Position numbers and translations under genes: made by a program
Assembly: GCA_051888795.1 (NCBI GenBank)
Contig: JBJFCD010000285.1
Location: forward strand, 25,611 to 89,610
Source: MD308 sp051888795
GTDB lineage: Bacteria; Bacillota; Clostridia; Lachnospirales; Lachnospiraceae
Reading direction: 5' to 3'
Length of the DNA stretch: 64,000 nt
Part shown: piece by piece, positions 52,269 to 61,250 of the stretch
Position numbering within the stretch: the first letter of the stretch is position 1
How the letters are laid out: each line of letters starts with the position of its first letter
Notes under the pieces: model-generated
Told to the model about the DNA's origin: nothing
Databases searched by the model: none
The model's input: the letters and a program-made list of their open reading frames with translations, nothing else

Positions 52269-53222
52269 CTAAATTCGCATCGTTTCGTAAAACAAATACG
52301 GTAAATAATTTATTTTGTCTATTAAAAACTCATACTCCACATAGTAACCGTGTTTCTGCTTTTTTACCAATCCAGCTTCTTTCAATAATTTCAAATGTTT
52401 CGAAACCGCCGCTTCACTTATCGACAGATGCTTCGCTATTTCCTGTGTTGTTCCCATTCCCTGTAACAGACACTGCACTATTTTCAATCTGTTTGAATCG
52501 CCCAATGCTCTAAAAATCAAAGTAAAATCTTCCGGAATATCATATTCTATTTCTTCCATCGGTAATCGTTTTACAATTTCAATTTCTCCCGGAGTCTGGC
52601 ACATCCACAAATGTGGATCAACAAAAGTACTGACCGTTATGTATATAGCATCTGTTTCTTCTCTGACAAACCGATACTCTTTATTTTTCACAAATGTAAT
52701 AGTATCTTTCTCGACTATTAACCGGGAATGGATGTTTTTTGCCCATTTTTCAATCCCCTGCTCTTTGCAGCGCACAACCTCTCTCTTAAGAACCCTGATC
52801 AACCCTGGTCTGAGAAATAACTCTTCTCTTTTATAGACCGATTGATAATATTCTTTTATGACTTTTAAAATTTTGTCTCTTTCCGGAATACTCATTACAT
52901 TTCCAGTATAATTAACAATTTCGTTCCACTGATAAATATTCTTTTTCTCAAGTGCGCTAAGCATCTCCGGAATTTCCATCTGGCGAAACTGACTCCAAAG
53001 CGGTGAATCTATAATCAGATTCCAATCATCTGCAAGTTCCTTTAGTTCACGAATCTTTTTAACCAGCTCAGGAAATTGTTTCTCCTTTTCATCGACCCAT
53101 TTCTCTCTGGTCCCATGATGTTCAGGATTTGCAAGGACATGCATAGAAAAAAACATTTCCCATGCCGGGAAATATGAAAATATTATTTTTGTCCCATTTT
53201 CATAAAACGTATCGATTACCAT
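52269..53222 (-). CDS. ArsR-family regulator with large N-terminal domain
   Basis: 317 residues. The helix-turn-helix is C-terminal (about 235-310): FRALGDSNRLKIVQCLL, then TTQEIAKHLSISEAAVSKHLKLLKEAGLV. The N-terminal 230 residues resemble the uncharacterised domain found in Firmicute ArsR fusions and contain no obvious metal cysteines. ATG 53222 has TAGGAG 9 bases upstream. Located directly upstream of the ABC-2 exporter on the same strand, so it is probably its regulator. Confidence 0.82.
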   Translation of the reverse strand: MVIDTFYENGTKIIFSYFPAWEMFFSMHVLANPEHHGTREKWVDEKEKQFPELVKKIRELKELADDWNLIIDSPLWSQFRQMEIPEMLSALEKKNIYQWNEIVNYTGNVMSIPERDKILKVIKEYYQSVYKREELFLRPGLIRVLKREVVRCKEQGIEKWAKNIHSRLIVEKDTITFVKNKEYRFVREETDAIYITVSTFVDPHLWMCQTPGEIEIVKRLPMEEIEYDIPEDFTLIFRALGDSNRLKIVQCLLQGMGTTQEIAKHLSISEAAVSKHLKLLKEAGLVKKQKHGYYVEYEFLIDKINYLPYLFYETMRI

Positions 53223-53290
53223 AATTATACTCCTAAAATCAATCATCTTTTATAATTATAACATGCAAAAATACAAAATCGATATCTGTA

Positions 53291-54226
53291 TCACTGACTT
53301 TTGTTCACCACAAGAATACCTATACAGACCAGAATTAACGCTGCAAGTCCCTGCAGGGAAAAGGCCTGATTTTTCTCACCAAGCAATATTGCTGAAAGAA
53401 TCACACCAAAAATGGGGTTACTAAAACCAAATATTGCTACCTTCCCAACCGGATTATATTTTAGCAGAAAACTCCAAAGTGAATACGCAACAGCGGAAAT
53501 CAGACCCATGTAAGCCAAAAGTAATGTAGAGGCCGGCGTAAATCCTGTTATATTTCCGCCACAGGCGAGACCGATCAGCGATAAAACAATTCCTCCAAAG
53601 AAAAACTGGTAGCCACAGAGTGTAAAAGTATCTTCCTTTGCAGAATAGCTCTTTATCAGCACTGAAGAAAGCGCCGCTGCAAACGCTGACAAAAGCATTG
53701 ATCCTTCTCCCATAAGAGACAGGTTCATGTCCAGTCCACTCCCAGTGAGGTTAATAAAAACAACACCCATAAATCCAATCAGACATCCCAACAGTTTCTT
53801 ATAAGACAGTTTTTCACGGAAAACAGCCGCAGAGAGAAAGATAGCCATAAATACATTTGAAGCGGTTATAATAGAAGCTTTTACTCCGGTTGTATGCGCC
53901 AGTCCCATATAGAAAAATACATATTGAAAAATTGTCTGTACTGCTCCCAGCTTCACTACCATCAGCCACGAAGAACGTTTCGGACACAAAAACTGTTTTT
54001 TTACAAAACTTCCTATCAGGATGACCATAATACCTGCCAGAGTGAATCGATATCCGGCAAAAAGCATCTGGGACATCGTATCTTCTTCTGATACAGAAAA
54101 AAGTCTGTATCCAATCTTGATGCTCGGGAAAGCACTTCCCCAGAGCAGGCAGCAAATGAGTGCCAGCATACAAACTATATATGGCTTCGTAAATATATCT
54201 GAAACTGTATTTTTATCTGTTTTCAT
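53291..54226 (-). CDS. DMT superfamily transporter (EamA family)
   Basis: 311 residues with 10 predicted membrane segments in two EamA repeats (LLWGSAFPSIKIGYRLF early; a second repeat from about 165; FGFSNPIFGVILSAILLGE late). Exports or takes up small metabolites; substrate unknown. GAAGGA before the ATG. Monocistronic. Confidence 0.85.
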   Translation of the reverse strand: MKTDKNTVSDIFTKPYIVCMLALICCLLWGSAFPSIKIGYRLFSVSEEDTMSQMLFAGYRFTLAGIMVILIGSFVKKQFLCPKRSSWLMVVKLGAVQTIFQYVFFYMGLAHTTGVKASIITASNVFMAIFLSAAVFREKLSYKKLLGCLIGFMGVVFINLTGSGLDMNLSLMGEGSMLLSAFAAALSSVLIKSYSAKEDTFTLCGYQFFFGGIVLSLIGLACGGNITGFTPASTLLLAYMGLISAVAYSLWSFLLKYNPVGKVAIFGFSNPIFGVILSAILLGEKNQAFSLQGLAALILVCIGILVVNKSQ

Positions 54227-54421
54227 ATATGTATAATCCTTCCACTATCATACGGGTTAGTTTCATTACATCCCTTTTCCCACATTCTCACTATATTCCC
54301 TTTTCAAATGAAAATCTACTATTGTTAAAGTCATTTTTACATATTTTTTACTGAATCGTGGTAGTCTTAATTCTAGATATTTTCATAAAATAAAATAGAA
54401 TTCTTTTCATTGGAGACGACT

Positions 54422-55285
54422 ATGGCAAATAAATATGTATCACTAAGATCAATACCTTTGGATTCCAGCCTGTACCACTACACAAAATGTAATGGTGTAC
54501 AGGGAATATTAAAAGAACAGGCATTCCGCGCTACAAAAAGTGACTTTCTGAATGACACAAACGAAATGCAATATATCTTATCTGTAGTATCTGAAGTTTT
54601 AAGGGAAATACGCAAAGAAAAGTGGCGAGAATTATTGCAGAATCAATTCCCCAATACTTTCTATGAACTAAAGAAACGCTCCTACTATATTGTTTCCTTT
54701 TCAACGGATCCGGACAGTATTACTCTCTGGGCGGAATTCGGGGATAATACCGGATACAATCTGGAGTTCCAGAGCAGTGAATTGATACAGGAAATTGAAC
54801 TTACAAAAAAAATATCTTACCACGGATATGTCATATATTCAGCAAAAGAACAACGAAAAATTATTCGGGATCTATTGCTGTATGACATTCCGCGGTCTTT
54901 TGGATATTCTTTTGAGGATATTATGGAAAGAGCTGTGAGCGATAAAAACTATCCTCTCTTTCAAAAATATTGCAATAGCTTTCAAAAGGCCCTCACCATA
55001 TATGCTCTTTTTTTCAAGCAAGAAGAATTTAGTGCCGAGAAAGAGTACCGAATGGTATTCAAAGCAAATACAAAACACGAAATATTTTATCGTGAAAAGG
55101 ATGGCTTCCTTCTTCCATATATTACCGTTAAATTAGTACAATCTAAAAGGAATATTCCCCTGCAAAGCATCACCGTTGCCCCTAAAAATCATGTGGATCT
55201 TGCAAGAGAAGGTATGAGGCAATATTCAAAACACCTCGGATATGATGTGGAAATTCGTTTATCAAAAATCAAACTGCGATATTAA
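54422..55285 (+). CDS. DUF2971 domain protein
   Basis: 287 residues. The start SLYHYTKCNGVQGILKEQAFRATKSDFLNDTNEM is the DUF2971 signature, followed by YYIVSFSTDPDSITLWAEFGDNTGYNLEF. Function unknown; members are scattered and often in accessory regions, and the pattern recalls ADP-ribosyltransferase-like folds, which I cannot confirm. ATG 54422 has TTGGAG upstream. Confidence 0.75.
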   Translation: MANKYVSLRSIPLDSSLYHYTKCNGVQGILKEQAFRATKSDFLNDTNEMQYILSVVSEVLREIRKEKWRELLQNQFPNTFYELKKRSYYIVSFSTDPDSITLWAEFGDNTGYNLEFQSSELIQEIELTKKISYHGYVIYSAKEQRKIIRDLLLYDIPRSFGYSFEDIMERAVSDKNYPLFQKYCNSFQKALTIYALFFKQEEFSAEKEYRMVFKANTKHEIFYREKDGFLLPYITVKLVQSKRNIPLQSITVAPKNHVDLAREGMRQYSKHLGYDVEIRLSKIKLRY

Positions 55286-55317
55286 TTTGGAATAAATATA
55301 TCCATATACCTTACACA

Positions 55318-55938
55318 TCAAATAAAATTAGTTCTTTTTGGAGTTTCATATTCCGGTAAATTCATACCTTTTTCTTTTCCTGCTTCTATATTTTCTAATA
55401 ACCAGGCTATGTTTTGTGCCAGTGTACGCATAGTCTGCAATCCTTCTTCATCTTTTCTCACATCATCCGGTGTATATCCATGCACTTGGTTCCAATATTG
55501 TGAACCTACAACATGCATGTTGCTGATACCGAAATATTTATTCAAACGGTCAAATGCTGCCGAAGCGCCGCCTCTGCGGCATGACACAACAGATGCTGCC
55601 AGCTTCCCTGCCATCCTTCCTTTACTGCAATAAAACAGTCGGTCTAAAAAAGCACATAGCTGACCTGCCGGACCTGCGTAATAAACCGGTGAACCAACTA
55701 CTATACCACTGTATTCATCTAACTTATCCAGAATCTGATTTACCTGATCATCAAAAATACATCTGCCGGTTTCTTTGCATTTATTGCAGGCAATACATCC
55801 TGCCATTGGCTTTTTCCCAAAATAAACAATCTCTGATTCCACGTGATTCTTATTTAAAGTATCAGCAACTTCTTTTAAAGCAGTATATGTACATCCAAAT
55901 TCATTTGGGCTCCCATTGATCAACAAAATCTTACTCAT
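55318..55938 (-). CDS. NADPH-dependent FMN reductase / flavodoxin-like iron-sulfur flavoprotein
   Basis: 206 residues with a flavodoxin fold. FMN loop INGSPNEFGCTYTAL, VGSPVYYAGPAGQLCAFLDRL and ASVVSCRRGGASAAFDRL. The CIACNKCKETGRC cluster is typical of the iron-sulfur flavoprotein subgroup or its relatives. ATG 55938 has GAAGGGGA. 34 bases after the hydroxyacid dehydrogenase gene and co-transcribed with it, suggesting linked redox chemistry. Confidence 0.82.
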   Translation of the reverse strand: MSKILLINGSPNEFGCTYTALKEVADTLNKNHVESEIVYFGKKPMAGCIACNKCKETGRCIFDDQVNQILDKLDEYSGIVVGSPVYYAGPAGQLCAFLDRLFYCSKGRMAGKLAASVVSCRRGGASAAFDRLNKYFGISNMHVVGSQYWNQVHGYTPDDVRKDEEGLQTMRTLAQNIAWLLENIEAGKEKGMNLPEYETPKRTNFI

Positions 55939-55972
55939 ATTTTCCCCTTCTTTCTTTTTCAGCTTAAATTTT

Positions 55973-56932
55973 CTATTTCTTATAATCGGTTGAAAAATCA
56001 ACGATATTTTTCAATGGCTTGCCGTTCAGATATGATGACAAATTATCTGCTGCAATATTAACAATTCTCTCAAATGTCTCCGGAAGATGATACTGCCCGG
56101 AAATATGAGGTGTTATCATTACATTTTTCATTTTCCAGAGAGGATGCTCTGTCGGTAATGGCTCTGGTTCTGTCACGTCTATTCCTGCCGCTGCTATCTG
56201 ATGCTCTTCAATCGCCTCACATAAAACATTACTGTCTACAGCACTGCCTCTTCCGCCATTTAAAAAGATAGCCTGATCCTTCATTAATGCAAATCTTTCT
56301 TTCGTATAAATATGATTTGTTGCTTTTGTACCAGGCAAAAACGATACGATTACATCAGCTCGCGGTAAAACCTCGTCCAATTGGTCTGTTGTATACAGCT
56401 CATCAACACCTTCAGGACATTCGCCCATTCTGCGTTTTACTCCGATTGTGTAAGCTCCCAGAGCTTTAGCCATGCGGGCAAAATGAAGGCCAATATCACC
56501 TAGCCCTACGACGAGTACTGTCGCATCCGTTATAGAAACCACTGTTCCTTCATCTGTCCATTCACTTCTTGCCTGTGCATCCCGATAAAGGTGAAGTTTC
56601 TTTTGCAGCATAAACATCATGGCAAACATATGCTCAGCAACAGCCTTACTGTAAGCGCCTGTAGCATTTGTAAGAATCGTACGACTGCTTAATATTCCCG
56701 GTTTAATGTAATTATCCGCTCCTGCTGAATTAAGCTGTAAAAGTTCAAGCTTTTCTGATGCTTTTATCTTCTCTGCGGGAACATTTCCGATAATAATCTC
56801 AGCCTCAGAAATCATGGATTCCGTCACATCTTTCGGTGATGAATAGGAAAACTGACATCCCTCTCCTGCTCTTTCCAGTTTTTCTTTATGTCTTTTTTCT
56901 ACCGGTATTACAACCAGAACATTTTTATTCAT
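55973..56932 (-). CDS. D-isomer-specific 2-hydroxyacid dehydrogenase
   Basis: 319 residues. Rossmann motif VLVVGLGDIGLHFARM, active-site Arg in FLNGGRGSAVDS, Glu in GIDVTEPEPLP and His in ITPHISGQY. Reduces a 2-keto acid or oxidises a D-2-hydroxy acid with NAD(P). ATG 56932 has GAGAGGATGGG upstream. First gene of a two-gene operon. Confidence 0.88.
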   Translation of the reverse strand: MNKNVLVVIPVEKRHKEKLERAGEGCQFSYSSPKDVTESMISEAEIIIGNVPAEKIKASEKLELLQLNSAGADNYIKPGILSSRTILTNATGAYSKAVAEHMFAMMFMLQKKLHLYRDAQARSEWTDEGTVVSITDATVLVVGLGDIGLHFARMAKALGAYTIGVKRRMGECPEGVDELYTTDQLDEVLPRADVIVSFLPGTKATNHIYTKERFALMKDQAIFLNGGRGSAVDSNVLCEAIEEHQIAAAGIDVTEPEPLPTEHPLWKMKNVMITPHISGQYHLPETFERIVNIAADNLSSYLNGKPLKNIVDFSTDYKK

Positions 56933-57052
56933 ACTAGTCCCATCCTCTCCATTATTTTTACTTATGATTGTATCATTACTTTTCAATAATCATACAATAC
57001 CCTCAAAAATCCGTAAAGAGCCGATTACAATACTTCAATATCTTTCGATTTT

Positions 57053-58981
57053 CTATTCTTCCACGGTAATCTCTCCATCTACATATTTTCTTCCCATGTC
57101 ATGCCTAAGCTTCCGATTTTCTACACTGTCAAAGACAATCGAAAAATCATAATCGTCGGGGTATAATTCTTCTGCTGCCACCAAAAGTTTCACTCGTTTA
57201 TGATTGATCCAGATCTTCTTTCCTGGAAGCTGAATTCTAAGTACTCCTTTATCGTTGGCTTCCTGACATACAATGCCGATTTTTTTATCAGGTGTCACCA
57301 TTACACTATCGCCGCGCCGAAAATGGATTTCCTTTTTCTTCTTTACAGGCTTATGTTTCTTTACTCTTGGAGTAGATGTTTTTCGTAATTCCTCCCCATT
57401 ATCGCACTCACCACTCAATAACTCTGTCAGAAAATCTGCACTTACATTTTCTCTGTTTTTCCCTCTATATGCTGCCTCTGCTGCCCGCCTTATCATGTAG
57501 GAAGGCATTCCCAGGCGCTTTGCTATATGAAGCGCACAGCTCTGTCCGGCTTCTCCAATCACCATCTGATACAGTGGTTCTAAATTATCAGCATCAAATG
57601 TCATTCTGGCATTTACAATTCCTTCTTCGTTTTCCGCATAAGTTTTGATTTCCGGATAATGCGTCGTTACTAAAAATAATGCTCCGCTTTTTTTCAATTC
57701 TTCCAAAATGGCAATTGCAATTCCCATTCCTTCCTGTGGATCAGTGCCCGAACCTAATTCGTCCATAATCACAAGACTTTCTTCATTGACCTTCTTTAAA
57801 ATGTCCAACACATTCGTGATATGCGCAGAAAAAGTAGACAGATTTTCCGACAGGTTCTGTCCATCACCAATATCACACAGGAAATTACTGCACATACAGA
57901 TCTCTGCCCTTTTACAAGATACATGAAGCCCACATTGCGCCATCATACAACATAAAGCAACTGTTTTTAGCGCAACAGTCTTCCCCCCGGTATTAGGGCC
58001 TGTAATCACGATTCCCTGAACACCATTTCCAATGCGGAACTGAAGGGGTACACAAGTCTCCTTTTCCAGCAACGGATGTCTGGCATCAGTAAGTCGAATA
58101 GCCCTTTCTGAAATAATTTCCGGGTTTGTACAGTCGTATTCCAGGCTCAGTTTCCCTTTGGAAAATGCAAAATCCAGTTTTTCAATAATAGAAATATTTT
58201 GTTTCAAAGACTCTGCAAAAGAGTCTACCAATACTGTGAGAGTATACAAAATTCTTTTTACTTCGTCCTCTTCTTCAATTCTGAGCTGCTGTAGCTCATC
58301 ATAATATTTTGACACACTCGCAGGTTCTATAAAAAGCGTACTTCCTGTTGCAGATTTATCAATTACACTTCCTGCAATCTTAAATTTGTATTCTTTTTTC
58401 ACGGGAACGCACAGGTGACCACTTCGAAAAGTACTGAAACTATCTGACATATATTCCCTGTTATTTCGAATTATCTGTTCCGCCTTTTCTCGCATTTTAT
58501 CCTCGTTTCGTAAAATATCACGACGGATTTCACGAAGTCTCGTTGATGCCTGATCTGCTACTTCATCATTAAATATTGCTGCTTCGATTTCTTCTCTTAA
58601 GGTCTCGATTGCATCCAAATCCTCCTCATAATATGCCAGAGCATTATGATAGCTCTTTCCTTTCTCCAGATAGTTCATTAAACGCTTCACTGCCACCAGC
58701 GCATTTTTTACCTTGTCTAATTGACTAGCCGACAGACAGTCTCCTTTAGAAGCTGCCATTAGAATCTCTTCCATTCCACTCAAACTTATAAGTGGTGGAT
58801 TCCCACATATCTCCAGAAGCTGCCTTGCTTCTTCGGTCTCACGGAGTCTGTAATTTAACTCTCTCTCCGACAAAATGGGAGTTACACTTTCTATCATCTG
58901 CTTTGCCTTATCTGTAATCGCAAATTCCAGCCATATCTGTTTTATTTTATCAAATTCTAAAATCTTTTCTTCCTGATTCAT
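57053..58981 (-). CDS. MutS2-like ATPase lacking the Smr domain
   Basis: 642 residues with the MutS2 core: ATGSTLFIEPASVSKYYDEL in the lever region, Walker A GPNTGGKTVALKT, LSENLSTFSAHI, Walker B VIMDELGSGTDPQEGM and FLVTTHYPEIKTYA. It stops after a short KOW-like region (RRGDSVMVTPDKKIGIVCQ) and a charged tail ending GRKYVDGEITVEE, with no coiled coil and no Smr nuclease. A full-length mutS2 is present at 4.3-6.7 kb. Function unknown; it may bind DNA or ribosomes without cleaving. ATG 58981 has GGAGG. Confidence 0.85.
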   Translation of the reverse strand: MNQEEKILEFDKIKQIWLEFAITDKAKQMIESVTPILSERELNYRLRETEEARQLLEICGNPPLISLSGMEEILMAASKGDCLSASQLDKVKNALVAVKRLMNYLEKGKSYHNALAYYEEDLDAIETLREEIEAAIFNDEVADQASTRLREIRRDILRNEDKMREKAEQIIRNNREYMSDSFSTFRSGHLCVPVKKEYKFKIAGSVIDKSATGSTLFIEPASVSKYYDELQQLRIEEEDEVKRILYTLTVLVDSFAESLKQNISIIEKLDFAFSKGKLSLEYDCTNPEIISERAIRLTDARHPLLEKETCVPLQFRIGNGVQGIVITGPNTGGKTVALKTVALCCMMAQCGLHVSCKRAEICMCSNFLCDIGDGQNLSENLSTFSAHITNVLDILKKVNEESLVIMDELGSGTDPQEGMGIAIAILEELKKSGALFLVTTHYPEIKTYAENEEGIVNARMTFDADNLEPLYQMVIGEAGQSCALHIAKRLGMPSYMIRRAAEAAYRGKNRENVSADFLTELLSGECDNGEELRKTSTPRVKKHKPVKKKKEIHFRRGDSVMVTPDKKIGIVCQEANDKGVLRIQLPGKKIWINHKRVKLLVAAEELYPDDYDFSIVFDSVENRKLRHDMGRKYVDGEITVEE

Positions 58982-59108
58982 ATTTCCTCCGATAATATAT
59001 CTATTAATCACCCATATTTAATGCATAAATTCATTTTTTTAACCTTTATCTGAGAGAATCTTCTACAAAAAACAGTTTTATAGAACACGACTTTCATGAA
59101 TCAAAAAG

Positions 59109-59375
59109 AGCATGACTATACAGCCATGCCACAATATCTATATACGGATATCCAAATATGAGACACTTTGTAAGTCAGAACCACTGGCACAAAAATCATG
59201 CCAATGTCAGGACAGACTCCTCCCGTCAATGCATAAACATAAAACCTTTCTCAACGGAATGATTGTCTGTGCTGCAACTATTCAGTTTGCAGAGTTCTCT
59301 CCTCTTACAATGCTCATAAAGCTCTCCTTTTACTTTTCTGAGACCATAATAACACAAGAAAGGAAACTAAATCAA
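59109..59375 (-). other. Possible small RNA or decayed small gene
   Basis: This fills the 410-base gap between the MutS2-like and Rpn genes. On the minus strand TTGATT (59375-59370) and TTATTA (59352-59347) form a weak promoter. AAAGGAG precedes an ATG (59317) that reads only 11 codons (MSIVRGENSAN) to a stop. About 150 bases later a hairpin GCATGGCT/AGTCATGC is followed by CTCTTTTT (about 59102-59126). Reading through the stop gives further protein-like pieces broken by stops, so a decayed gene is possible. Confidence 0.35.
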
Positions 59376-59392
59376 TAAAGATTTGTCTTTTA

Positions 59393-60567
59393 TTATTGTG
59401 CCAGTTTCTCACGCAGTCTTTCAAGCTCCTGTTTTATTTCATTCAGTTCTTTATCTTTCTCTGTCAGCTCTTTCCTCGCTTGGTCTAACGTCTGATTCTT
59501 CTCCTCTAATTCTTGCTTCATCTCTTCAATCATATATTTTACTGTATTTTCATCTAAAACTCTCAATGNNNNNNNNNNNNNNNNNNNNNNNNNNNNNNNN
59601 NNNNNNNNNNNNNNNNNNNNNNNNNNNNNNNNNNNNNNNNNNNNNNNNNNNNNNNNNNNNNNNNNNNNTGCTTCATCTCTTCAATCATATATTTTACTGT
59701 ATTTTCATCTAAAACTCTCAATGCTTCCGAAAACATACATATCGCCTCCTCGGGATGGTACCGAAAGTATATGATCTCTCGATACATTTCTTCAAATCTT
59801 GGGACACTAGCCAGCACTTTCTCAATGTGCTCCGGCTTATCAGATGCAATAAAATATAACCATGCCTCAAGCTCATTTATTATGGTTTCTTTCTTTTTAT
59901 TATCTTCTAGGTTTATGAAAATATCAAGGGAAATAAAATAGAATTCTGACAAAAGCTCAAGATTAAGACCTGTGTTAAATTTCCATGTTCCATGATGAAC
60001 ATAATCTTTTGGAAACATCTTAAACTCTTTACTGCTCTGTTCCATAATAACGATGGTGTATACTTTTTTCATGTCACGATAATTGAAGTCTTCTCCTCGT
60101 ATACTTTTCTCTCGCTCATACTGGCGCATAAGCATATCCGCAGCATAGCATGCAGCCCGTTGTCCCGGGAACAAATATCCAATCTTCTGAATTTCTACAT
60201 TTACCAGTTCCCCTTCTTCTGTCTCCGCAAGAATATCCATAATCAAAAGAGAACCTTTTTCTGAAATACGCCGATGTTCTTTCGGAAGTGCCCTTTTCAC
60301 CTTTAATTTCTTTCCAACAATGTGACTAATAAACTCTGAAATTCGTTCTGGATGAACTTCTACATCAAAAATTTTTTGAAAGAAGGAGTCATAGGTCATC
60401 ATTACCCCCCTGACACCCATACAAAATTGTACAAATCGTTCCTGAAATTCTTTGTTAAGATCAAGAAATTTTGTATAAACTTCCTGATTATTTCGAATTT
60501 CGTACATCACTTGTTCTCGGGTCTTCAAATTCCCGAGTACACCTTTTTCTCCTGTTGTTTTCTCCAT
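59393..60567 (-). CDS. Rpn-family recombination-promoting nuclease/putative transposase (interrupted by assembly gap)
   Basis: PD-(D/E)XK nuclease-family protein. N-terminal part has YDSFFQKIFDVEVHPERISEF; the nuclease motif LLIMDILAETEEGELVNVEIQ supplies Asp and ExQ; FPGQRAACYAADMLMRQY follows. The tail is a Glu/Lys coiled coil (EELEEKNQTLDQARKELTEK type), common in this family. A 100-N gap (59569-59668) lies in the gene, but the 55 bases on either side are identical. Merging them gives one intact frame of about 339 residues. AGGAGG precedes the ATG. These proteins are mobile-element-like and occur in multiple copies. Confidence 0.82.
59514..59723. other. Scaffold gap flanked by identical 55-bp ends (assembly artefact)
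   Basis: The 55 bases at 59514-59568 are identical to 59669-59723, and the Ns start and end exactly at these copies. This is the mark of two contigs ending on the same overlap. Not a biological repeat. Confidence 0.9.
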
Positions 60568-60820
60568 TCAGTATCCTCCTGCTTTGATTTTACTTTGCTT
60601 TTACTTTTGTTTTGTTTCATCATCGGGTGATTCTTCGATTTGAAGTTCCGAAAAATGAGATGCCTTACGGCTTAGAAGTTTTCAAGATACAAGAACTGCA
60701 TCTAAAGTGTTATTAGGGTATCATGTTTCTATTTCCCTGTAAAGTAAAATCTTTGAATCAATTTTTTTAGAATTATGATATAGTTAATACTATAATAAAC
60801 ACACTAAAGGAGACTTTATT

Positions 60821-61174
60821 ATGTCTGTATGTACTTATCAAAAAAATCAGTCGCAAACCCTCACAGAAGAATTCGCAAGTTCTGATAAATACGGGAAAGT
60901 GAAGCTTGGCACGGATCACATTTTCTGGAAAAAAGGGCTTTCCTGGCAATATGTTTCTATTAATGAAATTCAGAGAGTTTATCGAAGGATAGCTGCAGCA
61001 GATGCAAGACTCGGCTGTTGCAGCGTGAATTTTGATATTCAGAAACTGGTTATAGAATTAAAAGACACTACCGTTTGTGAACTGGTAATCGGAGACGGAA
61101 TGCCAAGGGAAGCAGAAATGCTGTATAATTCTTTTAAAGAACAGCATCCGGAGCTTTTGTTTGGGAAATATTAA
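60821..61174 (+). CDS. Small cytoplasmic protein of unknown function
   Basis: 117 residues, no signal or membrane segment. Predicted mainly beta (KVKLGTDHIFWKKGLSWQYV, then LVIELKDTTVCELVIGDG) ending in a helix, reminiscent of a PH-like fold; I do not recognise a family. AAAGGAG 8 bases before the ATG and an AT-rich promoter region (TTGAAT at about 60755 with TGATAT 17 bases on) support expression. Stands alone. Confidence 0.6.
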   Translation: MSVCTYQKNQSQTLTEEFASSDKYGKVKLGTDHIFWKKGLSWQYVSINEIQRVYRRIAAADARLGCCSVNFDIQKLVIELKDTTVCELVIGDGMPREAEMLYNSFKEQHPELLFGKY

Positions 61175-61250
61175 TCTGATCTATAATGCAGATATTATGA
61201 TCTCTCCATGTGATTTTACAAAAACTAAACCAGAAAAATAATCTAAAAAA

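Noticed and set aside
59112..59378. 88-residue Cys-containing plus-strand ORF
   Set aside because: No binding site, no recognisable domain, and it runs through the terminator-like hairpin and promoter-like elements of the other strand; treated as non-coding.
59514..59723. Tandem repeat in the Rpn gene
   Set aside because: The two 55-bp copies abut an N-run exactly and collapse to an intact frame, so they are a contig overlap, not a biological repeat.
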